Assembly: GCF_900099815.1 (NCBI RefSeq)
Contig: NZ_FNCW01000005.1
Span: forward strand, 1 to 64,000
From: Psychroflexus sediminis
GTDB taxonomy: Bacteria > Bacteroidota > Bacteroidia > Flavobacteriales > Flavobacteriaceae
DNA length: 64,000 nt
Direction: 5' to 3'
Part shown: positions 52,182 to 62,102 of the stretch, one piece after another
Layout of the letters: every line of letters begins with the position of its first letter
Numbering within the stretch: position 1 is the first letter of the stretch
Notes under the pieces: model-generated
Seen by the model: the letters and a program-made list of their open reading frames with translations, nothing else
Told to the model about the DNA's origin: nothing
Databases searched by the model: none
Program-made: the position numbers and the translations under genes

Positions 52182-53969
52182 ATGACTACAGAAGCCTACA
52201 TCACTCTTACTATTATTGCGATAAGTATATTCTGCTTTATGAAGGAATCTATTCCAATAGATTTGGTAGCGCTTGGCATCATGGTCAGTTTAGTCATTAC
52301 CGGGGTCGTCGATGCGAGTGAGGCTATTTCAGGATTTGCCAATCAGGCTACTCTGGCTGTAGCCGCCATGTTCATTCTTAGCCAGGCCTTGATCAAATCG
52401 AATTTAATCGATTTTCTAGGTCCGTTTATGGAAAAATTACTAAGTAAAGGATACTCCAAATCGATACTCAGCATGGCCCTTATGGTTGGGGGTATATCGG
52501 GATTTATAAATAATACACCTGTGGTTGCAACCTTTATCCCCGTCGTGAACAGAACCACAAAAAAACTCAAACGTTCCCCTTCCAAATACCTCATTCCGCT
52601 CTCCTTTTTAGCCATTTTTGGAGGGATGTGCACATTGATCGGCACGTCTACGAATCTCCTCGTAAGCGGGATGGCATCCGACAGGGGATTTGAAGGTTTC
52701 GAAATGTTCACGCTTGCTCCTGTGGGACTTTGCCTGTTAATCGTGGGGGTTCTTTATGTGATTTTTATTGGTCGTTATCTGTTACCAGATATGGGAACCA
52801 AAGACTTAATGGAAGAGGAAGAAGAAGAAATTAAACAGTTCCTGGCTGAGGTTAGCTTAAAAGAAAAATCTGAAGAGAAAGAATTGACTTTAAATAATTT
52901 CATCGAGGAAAATGACATCGAGATCAAATTGCTGAAAAGGGATGGCGACACTGAAAAAGATCCGGATCGATCTAAAGCACTAAAACAAGGAGACACCCTG
53001 CTCATTGAAGGCTCACTTAAGGAAATCAATAAATTAATTAAAGATGATTATTTGAGTCTTGCAGAAGACTTTGAGGATAAAGAATTTCCTGATGAAGAAA
53101 CCCGTATGGTCGAAATTATCCTTTTACCAAATTCTGAAATTATTGGTCAAAAACTTGAAGAGGTCGATTTTCTCAACCGGTATAACGCAAATGTTATTGG
53201 GATTCGCCAGAGAGGTGAAAAGCAACTCTCAGATTTGAAAGAAGTTAAACTTCAAGCCGGTGATATTTTAGTTCTACTGACTAACAAAAACGGGTATCAG
53301 CTTTTGGAAGAGAGCCAAAAAAAACGAAATTCACCATTTATCTCCGTGAGCGAAAAAATACTAAGCGATCTGGATCCTAAGAAGCTTTACATTACAATTT
53401 CAGTCATTGTATCTGTCATTCTATTGGCTACTTTTAATATCCTGCCTTTGGTGATTTCTGCTTTTGCAGGAGTAGTCGTCTTGAACATTTTTGGGGTAAT
53501 CAGCATGCAGGAGGCTTACAGGGCGATAGACTGGAAAGTGATTTTTCTCTTAGCAGGTTCACTGAGTCTCGGTGCTGCGATGTCAAGTAGTGGTCTATCT
53601 AAAAATATCAGTGACCTGCTTTTGAATTTTACCAGTCAGTACGAAAGCCAAATGCTGATTGTTGCTCTTTTTTATCTATTCACAGCTTTGCTTACAGAAA
53701 CCATGAGTAACAATGCTTCTGCAGCATTAATGGTGCCTATTGCCTTTTCCGTTGCAACCAGCCTGGACACCAATATTTTACCACTCTTAGTGACTATTGC
53801 CATAGCTGGAAGTGCGAGTTTTATGACGCCAATTGGTTACCAGACCAACACTATGGTTTTTAGTGCCGGTAAATATAAGTTTACTGACTTCACCAAAGTA
53901 GGTGCTCCACTCAGCTTTACATTTTTGATAGTAGCCAGTATCCTTATTCCTTATTTTTATCCGTTTTAA
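52182..53969 (+). CDS. DASS/SLC13-type anion transporter with TrkA-C domains
   Basis: A 595-residue transporter with two membrane halves (about 1-200 and 395-595) separated by two RCK-C/TrkA-C regulatory domains (about 220-380). Family motifs are GFINNTPVVATFIP, GTSTNLLVSGM and ETMSNNASAALMVPIAF with GYQTNTMVF near the end. Candidate substrates are sulfate, dicarboxylates or phosphate. Its 3' end overlaps the convergent DUF202 gene by 26 bases. Confidence 0.88.
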   Translation: MTTEAYITLTIIAISIFCFMKESIPIDLVALGIMVSLVITGVVDASEAISGFANQATLAVAAMFILSQALIKSNLIDFLGPFMEKLLSKGYSKSILSMALMVGGISGFINNTPVVATFIPVVNRTTKKLKRSPSKYLIPLSFLAIFGGMCTLIGTSTNLLVSGMASDRGFEGFEMFTLAPVGLCLLIVGVLYVIFIGRYLLPDMGTKDLMEEEEEEIKQFLAEVSLKEKSEEKELTLNNFIEENDIEIKLLKRDGDTEKDPDRSKALKQGDTLLIEGSLKEINKLIKDDYLSLAEDFEDKEFPDEETRMVEIILLPNSEIIGQKLEEVDFLNRYNANVIGIRQRGEKQLSDLKEVKLQAGDILVLLTNKNGYQLLEESQKKRNSPFISVSEKILSDLDPKKLYITISVIVSVILLATFNILPLVISAFAGVVVLNIFGVISMQEAYRAIDWKVIFLLAGSLSLGAAMSSSGLSKNISDLLLNFTSQYESQMLIVALFYLFTALLTETMSNNASAALMVPIAFSVATSLDTNILPLLVTIAIAGSASFMTPIGYQTNTMVFSAGKYKFTDFTKVGAPLSFTFLIVASILIPYFYPF

Positions 53970-54279
53970 AGCGTTCTTCTATTTCAGAATCATCGTAAAA
54001 TCGGTTCAATTTTTTTTGTAAAAGCTGATAGCGAATAATGCCAAACGTCAATAAAAAAGCACTGATAAAAAATAAGGCATAGCCTACCCAGCTCAAAGGT
54101 TCAAAATCTTTCAGTTTTACAAAAGCTATACCCGCGATAATCAGGTAAAAACTCGTACGGATATAAGAAAAAAAGGTTCGCTCATTGGCCAGCGTGGTGC
54201 GTTCCATGGCCAAAAAATCGCGCAGGATAATTTTTTCATTATTCCTGAAGTCACTTCTGAATCGTCTAAATTTTTTCAT
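53944..54279 (-). CDS. DUF202 membrane protein
   Basis: A 111-residue protein with the DUF202 start FLAMERTTLANERTFFSYIRTSFYLI and two to three membrane helices (about 42-62 and 70-90). The function is unknown; relatives include the N-terminal part of Vtc-like membrane proteins. It is transcribed toward the DASS gene with a 26-base overlap at the ends. Confidence 0.85.
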   Translation of the reverse strand: MKKFRRFRSDFRNNEKIILRDFLAMERTTLANERTFFSYIRTSFYLIIAGIAFVKLKDFEPLSWVGYALFFISAFLLTFGIIRYQLLQKKLNRFYDDSEIEERFKTDKNKE

Positions 54280-54584
54280 TGTTAATGTTTAAGATGCATT
54301 TCAATGTAATGAAAAGTGTGGGATTTTCAAATCTTCTTATAATACTCTTAAAAGCTTTGAATTTATTACATTAATAGTTAATTTAAACAAAGTCTAAGTA
54401 TTTCATAATAAATTATGATCAATACGCTGTTTAAAACTAGATTATCAAAAGTCTAGTCTTCAAAACCTGGCTTCAGCGGGTTATTTATTTGGATTTTCTG
54501 AATTGGAATACAACCCAAACCAAGTTTGAGTGAAATCACAAGTTTTAGTGTTTTACTAAAATATAAGATTTAAACCTTTTATCA
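54280..54584. promoter_or_regulatory. Divergent intergenic region with an inverted repeat
   Basis: This 305-base AT-rich gap lies between the divergent DUF202 gene and the gene at 54585. TTTTAGT (54543-54549) and ACTAAAA (54555-54561) form an inverted repeat 24 bases before the ATG and could be an operator. No gene or other repeat is seen. Confidence 0.4.
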
Positions 54585-55727
54585 ATGAATGACATAGAAC
54601 AGACTACTGCGAATGCAAAGACGCTGATGAGGCAGTTTGCAAAACGAACAGGACTTGATCCTGAAAATGACCAGACCAGCCAACGCTATCTCTGGACCGA
54701 TGCTTTTGCTCTACTCAACTTTTTAGCGCTTAAAAAAAGTGATGGAAGTAATGTAAACCAAGACTCAGCTTTAAAAATCATACATGAAGTTCATCATCAT
54801 TTAGGAAAATTTGCCTCCAACGACCCCAGAACCGGTTGGATAAGTGAACTTCCTGAAGAAAAAGCGAAGAATCACCCCACTGTAAAGGGACTCCGTATAG
54901 GAAAGCAGCTCCCGGAACGTAAGCCGGAAGAAGCTTATAATCAGCAGCTGGAATGGCAAAGGGATGGTCAATATTTCCATTACCATACCCGCTGGATTAC
55001 AGCATTATTAAAAGCCGGCGAATTATTAGAAAAAGAAGAATTTGCCAAATGGGCGGCAGAACTCAGTTTAGCAGGCTCCTATTTTATCATTCATAAAAAT
55101 AATGATATAAGCATGCACTGGAAAATGAGTGTAGATCTTTCCCGACCTCTGGTTCCTGCTATGGGAGCACATGATCCTTTGGAGGGTTTACTTTGTGCCT
55201 TACAGGCACGGGAAATGTCAGAGTTTTACAATGAGGAATTTGATATTTATATTGAAGATCTAAAATTACTCTGCCAATATTCCAACTGGCAGACTGAAGA
55301 TGCGTTAGGAATTGGCGGTTTACTTTTAAATGTCATTCGCGCAACAGAACTTCAGAAAAAAATGGATTTGCCCGATGCTGTAAAACCGGAAAGCCTGCTA
55401 AGAGTTGTAGAACAAAGCCTAAAGGCTTTTTATAGATCTTATGAGCCCGAAAAATCGGCAGAGTATCGTCTGGCATTCAGAGAATGTGGACTTTCACTAG
55501 GGCTTCGCTGTCTAAAAGGAAACTTAGAATTCCTGGAAAAAAATGGTTTAAAACCAGACATCGATTCCGAAATCTGGAGTATTGCCGATGAAATAGAAGC
55601 CTTTTGGCTTAGTCCGGAACATACTCAGGTGTCTACATTTCAGGATCACCTGGATATCAATCAAGTGAGTCTGGCGGCTAGTTTGCTAGCCCGTAAAGCA
55701 CCTCACATTTATAGCAGAACGCATTAA
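54585..55727 (+). CDS. Hypothetical helical protein paired with erythromycin esterase-like gene
   Basis: A 380-residue soluble protein, mostly helical, without signal peptide. His-rich and aromatic stretches (EVHHHLGKF near 70, YFHYHTRWITALL near 130, SMHWKMSVDLSRPLVPAMGAHDPLEG near 180) suggest an alpha/alpha-barrel like those of some glycosidases, but I see no clear catalytic set and do not recognise a named family. It lies 13 bases before the erythromycin esterase-like gene and is surely co-transcribed with it. Confidence 0.65.
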   Translation: MNDIEQTTANAKTLMRQFAKRTGLDPENDQTSQRYLWTDAFALLNFLALKKSDGSNVNQDSALKIIHEVHHHLGKFASNDPRTGWISELPEEKAKNHPTVKGLRIGKQLPERKPEEAYNQQLEWQRDGQYFHYHTRWITALLKAGELLEKEEFAKWAAELSLAGSYFIIHKNNDISMHWKMSVDLSRPLVPAMGAHDPLEGLLCALQAREMSEFYNEEFDIYIEDLKLLCQYSNWQTEDALGIGGLLLNVIRATELQKKMDLPDAVKPESLLRVVEQSLKAFYRSYEPEKSAEYRLAFRECGLSLGLRCLKGNLEFLEKNGLKPDIDSEIWSIADEIEAFWLSPEHTQVSTFQDHLDINQVSLAASLLARKAPHIYSRTH

Positions 55728-55740
55728 AAAAAATAAACTT

Positions 55741-57039
55741 ATGAAAGATTCAGTTATTGCAACGTTACAGGAAACTAAAAATGATTTTAAGGATAAAGCA
55801 GATTTAAAGGCCTTGATCCAGTCCATCAAAGACAAAAAAATTGTGATGATGGGTGAAGCTTCTCATGGAACTCATGACTATTACAATTGGAGAGCCAAAA
55901 TCTCTAAGCTATTGATGGAAGAACATGGATTTGATTTTGTAGCTGTAGAAGGTGATTGGCCCGCATGTTATGAACTCAATCGCCATGTCAAAAATTATGA
56001 AGATGCCGAAGAAGAAACAAAAAAAGTATTAAAGGAGTTTCAAAGATGGCCGTCCTGGATGTGGGCCAACTGGGAAGTTCATGAATGGGCACAATGGCTA
56101 AAAGAATTTAACAAAGAGCTTCCTTCAGATCAACGTAAAGGTTTTTACGGCCTGGATGTGTATAGCCTTTGGGAGTCGCTGGATGCTGTTATGGAATATC
56201 TGAAAAAGGAAGATCCTTCCGCCTTGGAAACCGCAAAAGAGGCCATGCGCTGTTTTGAACCCCATCGCGATGAAGGTGGACAAAAATATGCATTATCTAC
56301 AAGGTTAGTTCCCGAGGGCTGCAGCAAAGAAGTGACTCAGTTACTCACTGAAATTCGTAAAAATGCCACGAATTACAATTCAGACCGGGAACACGCGTTC
56401 AGCACCGAACAAAATGCACTAGTCACCAAAAACGCTGAAAAGTATTACCGCATCATGGCTTCCGGAGATGAATCTACCTGGAATCTTCGAGACCGGCACA
56501 TGATGGATACCCTTAACCGGCTTATGAAATTTCACGGTGAAAATGCCAAGGGTATAGTCTGGGCCCATAACACCCACATTGGAGATGCTTCTTTTACCGA
56601 CATGGCCGGACAGGGCTTATACAATATAGGAGAGCTTGGTCGAGAAGAATATGGTAAAGACGAGGTGTCTCTTATTGGGTTTGGCAGTTACTGCGGAAGC
56701 GTGCTGGCAGGAAGCTCCTGGGGCTCAGCAGTGCAGGACATGGAATTACCTGAAGGACGAGAGGATAGCTGGGAAGATTTATGTCATCGCGCAGGCGATC
56801 AGTTTCACATCAACGTGAGTGAACTTAAACATGTTCCCGAATTACAAGAACGGATTGCACACCGAGCAGTTGGTGTTGTATATAACCCAAAACATGAACG
56901 TTTTGGAAATTATGTACCTACGCTTATCACAGAACGTTATGATCACTTTTTATTTTTTAATAAATCACAAGCTTTAAATCCTATAGATGTTTCTGTTGAG
57001 GATTCTAAAATCCCTGAAACCTATCCTTATGGTTTGTAA
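55741..57039 (+). CDS. Erythromycin esterase-like protein
   Basis: A 432-residue member of the EreA/succinoglycan-biosynthesis-related family. It has the active-site pattern GEASHGTHDYY (about 38-48) and VAVEGDWPACYELN (about 72-85), with conserved His in AHNTHIGDA (near 279). Many relatives act on unknown substrates and sit in stress gene groups, so macrolide resistance should not be assumed. It is second in a two-gene unit, 71 bases before mqo. Confidence 0.82.
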   Translation: MKDSVIATLQETKNDFKDKADLKALIQSIKDKKIVMMGEASHGTHDYYNWRAKISKLLMEEHGFDFVAVEGDWPACYELNRHVKNYEDAEEETKKVLKEFQRWPSWMWANWEVHEWAQWLKEFNKELPSDQRKGFYGLDVYSLWESLDAVMEYLKKEDPSALETAKEAMRCFEPHRDEGGQKYALSTRLVPEGCSKEVTQLLTEIRKNATNYNSDREHAFSTEQNALVTKNAEKYYRIMASGDESTWNLRDRHMMDTLNRLMKFHGENAKGIVWAHNTHIGDASFTDMAGQGLYNIGELGREEYGKDEVSLIGFGSYCGSVLAGSSWGSAVQDMELPEGREDSWEDLCHRAGDQFHINVSELKHVPELQERIAHRAVGVVYNPKHERFGNYVPTLITERYDHFLFFNKSQALNPIDVSVEDSKIPETYPYGL

Positions 57040-57110
57040 GCCATAAGGTATTTTTAAAGAGCTTAAAATCACAAAAAATCATACTATTAATAAAAATAAA
57101 TTCAGAAAAA

Positions 57111-58610
57111 ATGAGTAAAAAAAACTCAGGCAAAACTTACGATTTGGTTTGCATAGGAGGTGGAATTATGAGTATGACTCATGCTTTGTTGCTTAAAATT
57201 TTAAACCCCGCATGTAAAATCTTAATTCTCGAACGGCTTTCAGAAACCGGGCAGGAAAGCTCCAAAACCATGAATAATGCAGGAACTGGGCATGCCGGTA
57301 ATTGCGAACTGAATTATACAAAAATAAAAGAAGACGGCAGCCTTGATATTTCCAAAGCACTTGAGGTGTGTCATGATTTTGAATTGACCATGCAGTTCTG
57401 GAGCTATCTCACTGAAGAAGGCTTCTTATCAGATTCTGACGCATTTGTGTTTCCAACTTACCATTGCAGCTGGGTACATGATGAAGAACAGGTCAGGCTC
57501 CTCAAAAAAAGATATGAAACCATGAAAGCCCATGTTGAGTTTGAGAACATGGAATATACCGAAGATTTTAACAGCATGCGTGAATGGTTTCCTCTTATTA
57601 TGAAACATAGAACCGATGACGAACATCTTGCAGGAACACGAATTAAGCACGGGACAGAGATTGACTTTGAAGCGGTCACGCAATCCTTTATGAATATCCT
57701 GAAAAACGAATTTGAAGTCGATATTCTGGTAGATCATGACGTGGAGGATGTCAATAGAATTACTCAGGGCTGGACCGTGGAAGGTAAAATCAGTTCCGAT
57801 GAAAAGTCTTTTAGTTTTGAAACTGAAAAGATTTTTATAGGAGCCGGAGGCGGAGCCCTGCTGCTACTCCAAAAGTCAGAAATTGAGGAACATGAGCATT
57901 ACGGGGGATTTCCCGTGAGCGGAAAATGGCTGGTTTGTCAGAATGAAGAGCTCATCCAAAAGCATGAGGCCCAGGTCTATTCTAAAGCCAGCGGAAATAA
58001 TCCGCCCATGTCTGCTCCACATTTGGACTCCCGTCACATCGATGGAAAAAAAGCACTCCTATTTGGTCCGTTTGCAGGATTTAGTACCAAATTTTTAAAG
58101 AAGGGCTCCTCACTGGACCTTCCCCACTCGGTCAATTTTGAAAACATTCCAACGTATTGGGGTGTCTTTTGGAAAAACCTTAACCTTACCAGGTATCTTG
58201 TAGAACAGGTGGTGACCGGAAAAGATGCTCAAATGGAAGAATTGAGGAAGTTTATCAAAGAGGCTAAATCTGAAGACTGGGAGATGCAAACTGCAGGACA
58301 AAGAGTTCAAATTCTTAAGAAAAGTAAAGAGGAAGGAGCTTTGCTGGAGTTTGGTACTGAAGTCGTTTCCAATACAGACGGAACAGTTACAGCTTTACTG
58401 GGAGCTTCTCCGGGAGCATCAACTGCTGTAAAAATTGCTTTAGATATTATAAAGCAGGAATATCCGGATTTACTGAATTCAGACGAAGTCAAAACTAAGC
58501 TTGATAGCATGATTCCATTTTGGAATAAGCCTGTGGAAGGAAACGAAGATGAATTCAGAAAAATACGTGAGCAATGCCTGGAGAAGCTCGGCTTAGCCGT
58601 TACAACTTAA
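57111..58610 (+). CDS. mqo: Malate:quinone oxidoreductase
   Basis: A 499-residue FAD enzyme that oxidises malate and feeds electrons to quinone on the inner face of the membrane. FAD-binding motif YDLVCIGGGIMSMTHA (about 10-25), then SSKTMNNAGTGHAGNCELNY (about 48-67) and a C-terminal LLGASPGASTAVKIAL, all typical of Mqo. Its length agrees with the family. Probably its own transcription unit. Confidence 0.93.
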   Translation: MSKKNSGKTYDLVCIGGGIMSMTHALLLKILNPACKILILERLSETGQESSKTMNNAGTGHAGNCELNYTKIKEDGSLDISKALEVCHDFELTMQFWSYLTEEGFLSDSDAFVFPTYHCSWVHDEEQVRLLKKRYETMKAHVEFENMEYTEDFNSMREWFPLIMKHRTDDEHLAGTRIKHGTEIDFEAVTQSFMNILKNEFEVDILVDHDVEDVNRITQGWTVEGKISSDEKSFSFETEKIFIGAGGGALLLLQKSEIEEHEHYGGFPVSGKWLVCQNEELIQKHEAQVYSKASGNNPPMSAPHLDSRHIDGKKALLFGPFAGFSTKFLKKGSSLDLPHSVNFENIPTYWGVFWKNLNLTRYLVEQVVTGKDAQMEELRKFIKEAKSEDWEMQTAGQRVQILKKSKEEGALLEFGTEVVSNTDGTVTALLGASPGASTAVKIALDIIKQEYPDLLNSDEVKTKLDSMIPFWNKPVEGNEDEFRKIREQCLEKLGLAVTT

Positions 58611-58693
58611 CAGCATTTTGAAATGTTTCTGACTTTTAAAATTCAAAAAAACAACCTAAGAAAAAAATACTGTAACCTTAAAAACAATAAAGA

Positions 58694-59323
58694 ATGAGTA
58701 CAAAAAAAGACATGATAGAACGTCAACTTAAAAACAGAGATATTGAGGATCCTGCAGTCTTAGAAGCTATGCAGGAAGTGGATAGAAAACGTTTTGTACC
58801 GGAGGACATGAAGGACAAAGCTTATGAAGATAGTCCTTTACCAATAGGCAAATCTCAGACGATTAGTCAACCATACATCGTTGCTTATATGGCTCAGGCT
58901 TTAGATTTGAAAGAAGACGACAAGGTCCTTGAAGTAGGTACCGGATGCGGTTATAATGCTGCTGTACTATCCCGCCTGGTCAATCAGGTGTATTCGGTAG
59001 AAATCATAGAATGGCTGGCCGATTTGGCTAAAGAAAATCTGGAAAAAACAGATTACGATAACATTGAGACCCGTCACGCTGATGGTTATGAAGGCTGGCC
59101 GGAAGAGGGTCCTTTTGATGCGATCCAACTTACAGCAGCACCCCCGAAAATACCTGAAACCCTTAAAAAACAGTTGAAAATTGGCGGTAAGCTTTTAGCG
59201 CCTGTAGGTACAGCTTCGCAAAGACTGGTTCTAATAGAACGCCTCGAAGAAGATAAATTCGAAGAAAAAGATTTATTGATGGTGAGATTTGTTCCTATGA
59301 CGGGGCAGGCTCAAAAGGAATAG
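58694..59323 (+). CDS. pcm: Protein-L-isoaspartate O-methyltransferase
   Basis: A 209-residue SAM-dependent repair enzyme that methylates isoaspartyl residues in aged proteins. Motifs are RFVP and SPLPIGKSQTISQPYIVAYM (about 48-67), the SAM site VLEVGTGCGYNAAVLS (about 78-93) and the C-terminal LLAPVG. It starts a group of damage-repair genes with the three LigD parts. Confidence 0.93.
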   Translation: MSTKKDMIERQLKNRDIEDPAVLEAMQEVDRKRFVPEDMKDKAYEDSPLPIGKSQTISQPYIVAYMAQALDLKEDDKVLEVGTGCGYNAAVLSRLVNQVYSVEIIEWLADLAKENLEKTDYDNIETRHADGYEGWPEEGPFDAIQLTAAPPKIPETLKKQLKIGGKLLAPVGTASQRLVLIERLEEDKFEEKDLLMVRFVPMTGQAQKE

Positions 59324-59364
59324 ACCTAAAGATTTCAATCCTTTAAATTTTATAAAACCAAACG

Positions 59365-59964
59365 ATGATGGGAAATAAGAATTATGAAGAAAAAAGAGAT
59401 TTTGATAAAACCGACGAGCCTAAAGGCAGCAAGAAAAAAAGTAGCGGTGACCAACCGATTTTTGTCATTCAAAAACACGATGCAAGTCAGCTTCACTACG
59501 ATTTCAGAATAGAGATAGATGGTACCCTGAAGTCCTGGTCTGTCCCAAAAGGACCAAGCACGGATCCTAGCGATAAGCAAATGGCGGTTCCTACCGGAGA
59601 TCATCCGCTGGACTATGCAGATTTTGAAGGCGTAATTCCTGAAGATGAATACGGTGGAGGAACGGTCATGATCTGGGATAAGGGAAGGTTTGAGAATATC
59701 AAAAAAGATGAGGACGGAAACTCTGTAAGTCTCAAAACATCTTTTGAAAACGGATCGATTGAAATTGAACTGCATGGAGAAAAACTGAAAGGGGGTTATG
59801 CTTTGGTCGAGATGGATAGCGGAAAAATGGAAGGCAATTGGTTACTCATCAAAATGGATGACGATGAAGCCGATGCACGCCGTAATCCAACCAGCACCGA
59901 ACCAAAAAGTGTAGAAACAGGAAGAACCCTGAATGCCATTGAAAAAGAAGAAAGCGACTCATGA
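59365..59964 (+). CDS. ligD (PE part): LigD phosphoesterase (PE) domain, separate gene
   Basis: A 199-residue protein equal to the 3'-phosphoesterase module of LigD, which trims 3' ends in non-homologous end joining. All six catalytic residues known for this module are present at consistent spacing: His38, His44, Asp46, Arg48, His80 and Tyr84, inside FVIQKHDASQLHYDFR and GDHPLDY. ATG at 59365 or 59368. The stop overlaps the ligase start as ATGA. Confidence 0.92.
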   Translation: MMGNKNYEEKRDFDKTDEPKGSKKKSSGDQPIFVIQKHDASQLHYDFRIEIDGTLKSWSVPKGPSTDPSDKQMAVPTGDHPLDYADFEGVIPEDEYGGGTVMIWDKGRFENIKKDEDGNSVSLKTSFENGSIEIELHGEKLKGGYALVEMDSGKMEGNWLLIKMDDDEADARRNPTSTEPKSVETGRTLNAIEKEESDS

Positions 59965-60968
59965 AAGCTCTGAAAAACATCCTGGCAGAAGAGGTTTTTA
60001 AAAAAGCTGAAAAGAAAAAGTTTCCAGGCTTTATGCCTCTCATGCTTGCTACCTTAACCGAAGATTACTTTGATGATCCGCAGTGGATTTATGAAAGAAA
60101 ACTGGACGGTGAGCGCTGTGAAATTTTAATAGAAAATGAAAAGGTTTCTATCTTTTCCAGAAATGAAAAGCAACTGAATTCGACCTATCCTGAATTTGAA
60201 AAGGCTTTGGAAAAAGAAAACTATCCCAATCTTATTCTGGATGGTGAAATAGTCACTTTTGACGGAGATGTAACCAGTTTCAGCAAGTTACAGGATAGAA
60301 TGCAGCTCAAGAATTCAGAGGAAGCGAAAAACTCTGATGTGAAGGTCTTTTTATATGTGTTTGACATCATGTATTATGACGATTTTGCCCTAGATCAACT
60401 TCCTTTGAAAGCGCGTAAAAAAGTCTTGAAGGAAGCCCTTAACTGGGAAGACCCCATCCGCTTTGTATCTCATCGCAATGAAGACGGTAAAGCTTACCAC
60501 GAAGAAGCCTGTAAAAAAGGCTGGGAAGGCATTATTGCTAAAGACGGGGAGTCTGCTTATGTACACAGCCGCAGCAAAAAATGGCTCAAGTTTAAATGCG
60601 CTAAAGGTCAGGAACTGGTTATAGGCGGTTTTACAGAGCCTGAAGGCGAACGCGTGGGCTTTGGAGCTTTACTTGTCGGTTATTACAAAAATGAAAAGCT
60701 ACAGTACGCCGGAAAAGTCGGGACCGGATATGATGATGAGTTTCTTAAGAAATGGCGAGAAAAATTTGATCAGATTGAACAGGACTCCAGTCCTTTTGAA
60801 AAATTTAATGACGACGAAAACGGATTCAATCACTGGATCAAACCGAAATATGTTGGAGAATTTGGTTTTACAGAATGGACCGACGATAATAAACTACGTC
60901 ATCCCCGATTTTTAGGCATTCGAGATGATAAAGAAGCAAAACAGGTAACTAAAGAAGTCCCAAAATGA
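59961..60968 (+). CDS. ligD (ligase part): ATP-dependent DNA ligase (LigD ligase module), separate gene
   Basis: A 335-residue ATP-dependent DNA ligase with the adenylation Lys47 in ERKLDGERC, motif III LDGEIVTFDG, motif IV GWEGIIAKDG, motif V KKWLKFK, and an OB-fold to the end. It is the LigD ligase type. In most bacteria it is fused to PE and polymerase modules, but here it starts with an ATGA overlap with PE and ends with one into the polymerase gene. Confidence 0.92.
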   Translation: MKALKNILAEEVFKKAEKKKFPGFMPLMLATLTEDYFDDPQWIYERKLDGERCEILIENEKVSIFSRNEKQLNSTYPEFEKALEKENYPNLILDGEIVTFDGDVTSFSKLQDRMQLKNSEEAKNSDVKVFLYVFDIMYYDDFALDQLPLKARKKVLKEALNWEDPIRFVSHRNEDGKAYHEEACKKGWEGIIAKDGESAYVHSRSKKWLKFKCAKGQELVIGGFTEPEGERVGFGALLVGYYKNEKLQYAGKVGTGYDDEFLKKWREKFDQIEQDSSPFEKFNDDENGFNHWIKPKYVGEFGFTEWTDDNKLRHPRFLGIRDDKEAKQVTKEVPK

Positions 60969-61777
60969 AAATAGAAGAGATAGACATATCACATCCCGAC
61001 AAACCCATTTTTCCAGACAGTGAAATTAACAAACTGGACCTGGTAAGATATTACGAAAAGATCGCTGATAAGATGCTACCTTACCTTAAGGACCGGCCAC
61101 TCACTCTTCAGCGCTTTCCGGATGGTATTGATTCTGACGGTTTTTATCAAAAAAACTCAGCGGATTATTTTCCGGATTTTATAGAAAGCATTTCCATAGA
61201 AACCAAAGAGGGACGTAATACACAGGTCATTTGCAATGACAAAAAAACGCTTATCTATTTAGCAAATCAGGGAGTCATAACCTTCCACATTTGGCTATCA
61301 AAAAAAGAGGACTTACATACACCTGACAAGGTTATTTTTGATTTAGATCCTCCAAAAGATGCTTTCGAAAAAGTAAAAGAGGCTACGCAGAAAATTGGCG
61401 ACTTTCTTCAAAAGGAAGGGAAAAACCCTCATGTGATGACCACAGGGAAAAGTGGCTTTCATGTCTGGTATGACATCAGGAGAACCAAAGATTTTGATGA
61501 ACGCCGGGAAGAAGCCAAATCGCTGGCTAAAAACATGAAAGAAAAACATCCTGAAATCCTGACTACAGCTACCAGAAAAGATAACCGGGATAATAAAGTG
61601 TTTATCGATTACTTACGCAATGCTTACGGTCAGACTTCGGTTTGTCCCTATTCCCTTCGACCGATTCCATCAGCCGGGGTGGCTACGCCCTTAGACTGGG
61701 AAGAGTTATCAAAAATCGAAAAGCCAGACCAGTATTCATTTTCAAATATTTTCAGACGCCTGGGACAAAAGGCTTAG
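60965..61777 (+). CDS. ligD (polymerase part): LigD primase-polymerase module, separate gene
   Basis: A 270-residue archaeo-eukaryotic primase-type polymerase as in LigD, filling gaps in double-strand break repair. Motifs are VIFDLDPP (near 120, metal-binding Asp pair), TTGKSGFHVWYD (near 160), and PYSLRPIPSAGVATPLDW near the end. It overlaps the ligase gene by four bases (ATGA). No Ku gene is found in the window; its location elsewhere is assumed. Confidence 0.92.
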   Translation: MKIEEIDISHPDKPIFPDSEINKLDLVRYYEKIADKMLPYLKDRPLTLQRFPDGIDSDGFYQKNSADYFPDFIESISIETKEGRNTQVICNDKKTLIYLANQGVITFHIWLSKKEDLHTPDKVIFDLDPPKDAFEKVKEATQKIGDFLQKEGKNPHVMTTGKSGFHVWYDIRRTKDFDERREEAKSLAKNMKEKHPEILTTATRKDNRDNKVFIDYLRNAYGQTSVCPYSLRPIPSAGVATPLDWEELSKIEKPDQYSFSNIFRRLGQKA

Positions 61778-62102
61778 GTTGTTTATGACGGGTCTTAAAA
61801 TGAGTCCTCGGTATAATGATTCAGCTTTCACAAGCTTTAGAATCATAAATGCGGACCTTGTTCTCGCTTCATCCCACGACATATATCGGAGCTTCATTTT
61901 TCGATTTCCACTGAAACGATTTTCCGGCACACCTCAACACACCTGGATACCTGTTTAAAGCCAGATTGAAAAGATAATTGACCTGCAAAAGGTAATTTAC
62001 GTCAATTTATTTTAAAATATTCTTAAATAGAAGGTGGTAGCCTCTGTGTTTATTAGCTTGGAGCAAGTTGTAAATTATTACAAACTTTTAAAAACTAATA
62101 AA
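61778..62102. other. Noncoding gap, nothing recognised
   Basis: These 325 bases between the polymerase module and the baeRF-like gene contain no convincing gene, RNA, terminator or repeat. A minus-strand open frame of 62 codons (61742-61930) overlaps the polymerase gene end and has no protein-like features. The downstream half is AT-rich and should carry the next promoter. Confidence 0.5.

Noticed and set aside
55741-57039. Macrolide resistance gene
   Set aside because: The family is broad, the setting is a stress/repair group, and nothing ties it to macrolides.
61742-61930. Minus-strand frame of 62 codons near the polymerase module
   Set aside because: It overlaps the end of a well-supported gene and its composition does not look like a protein.
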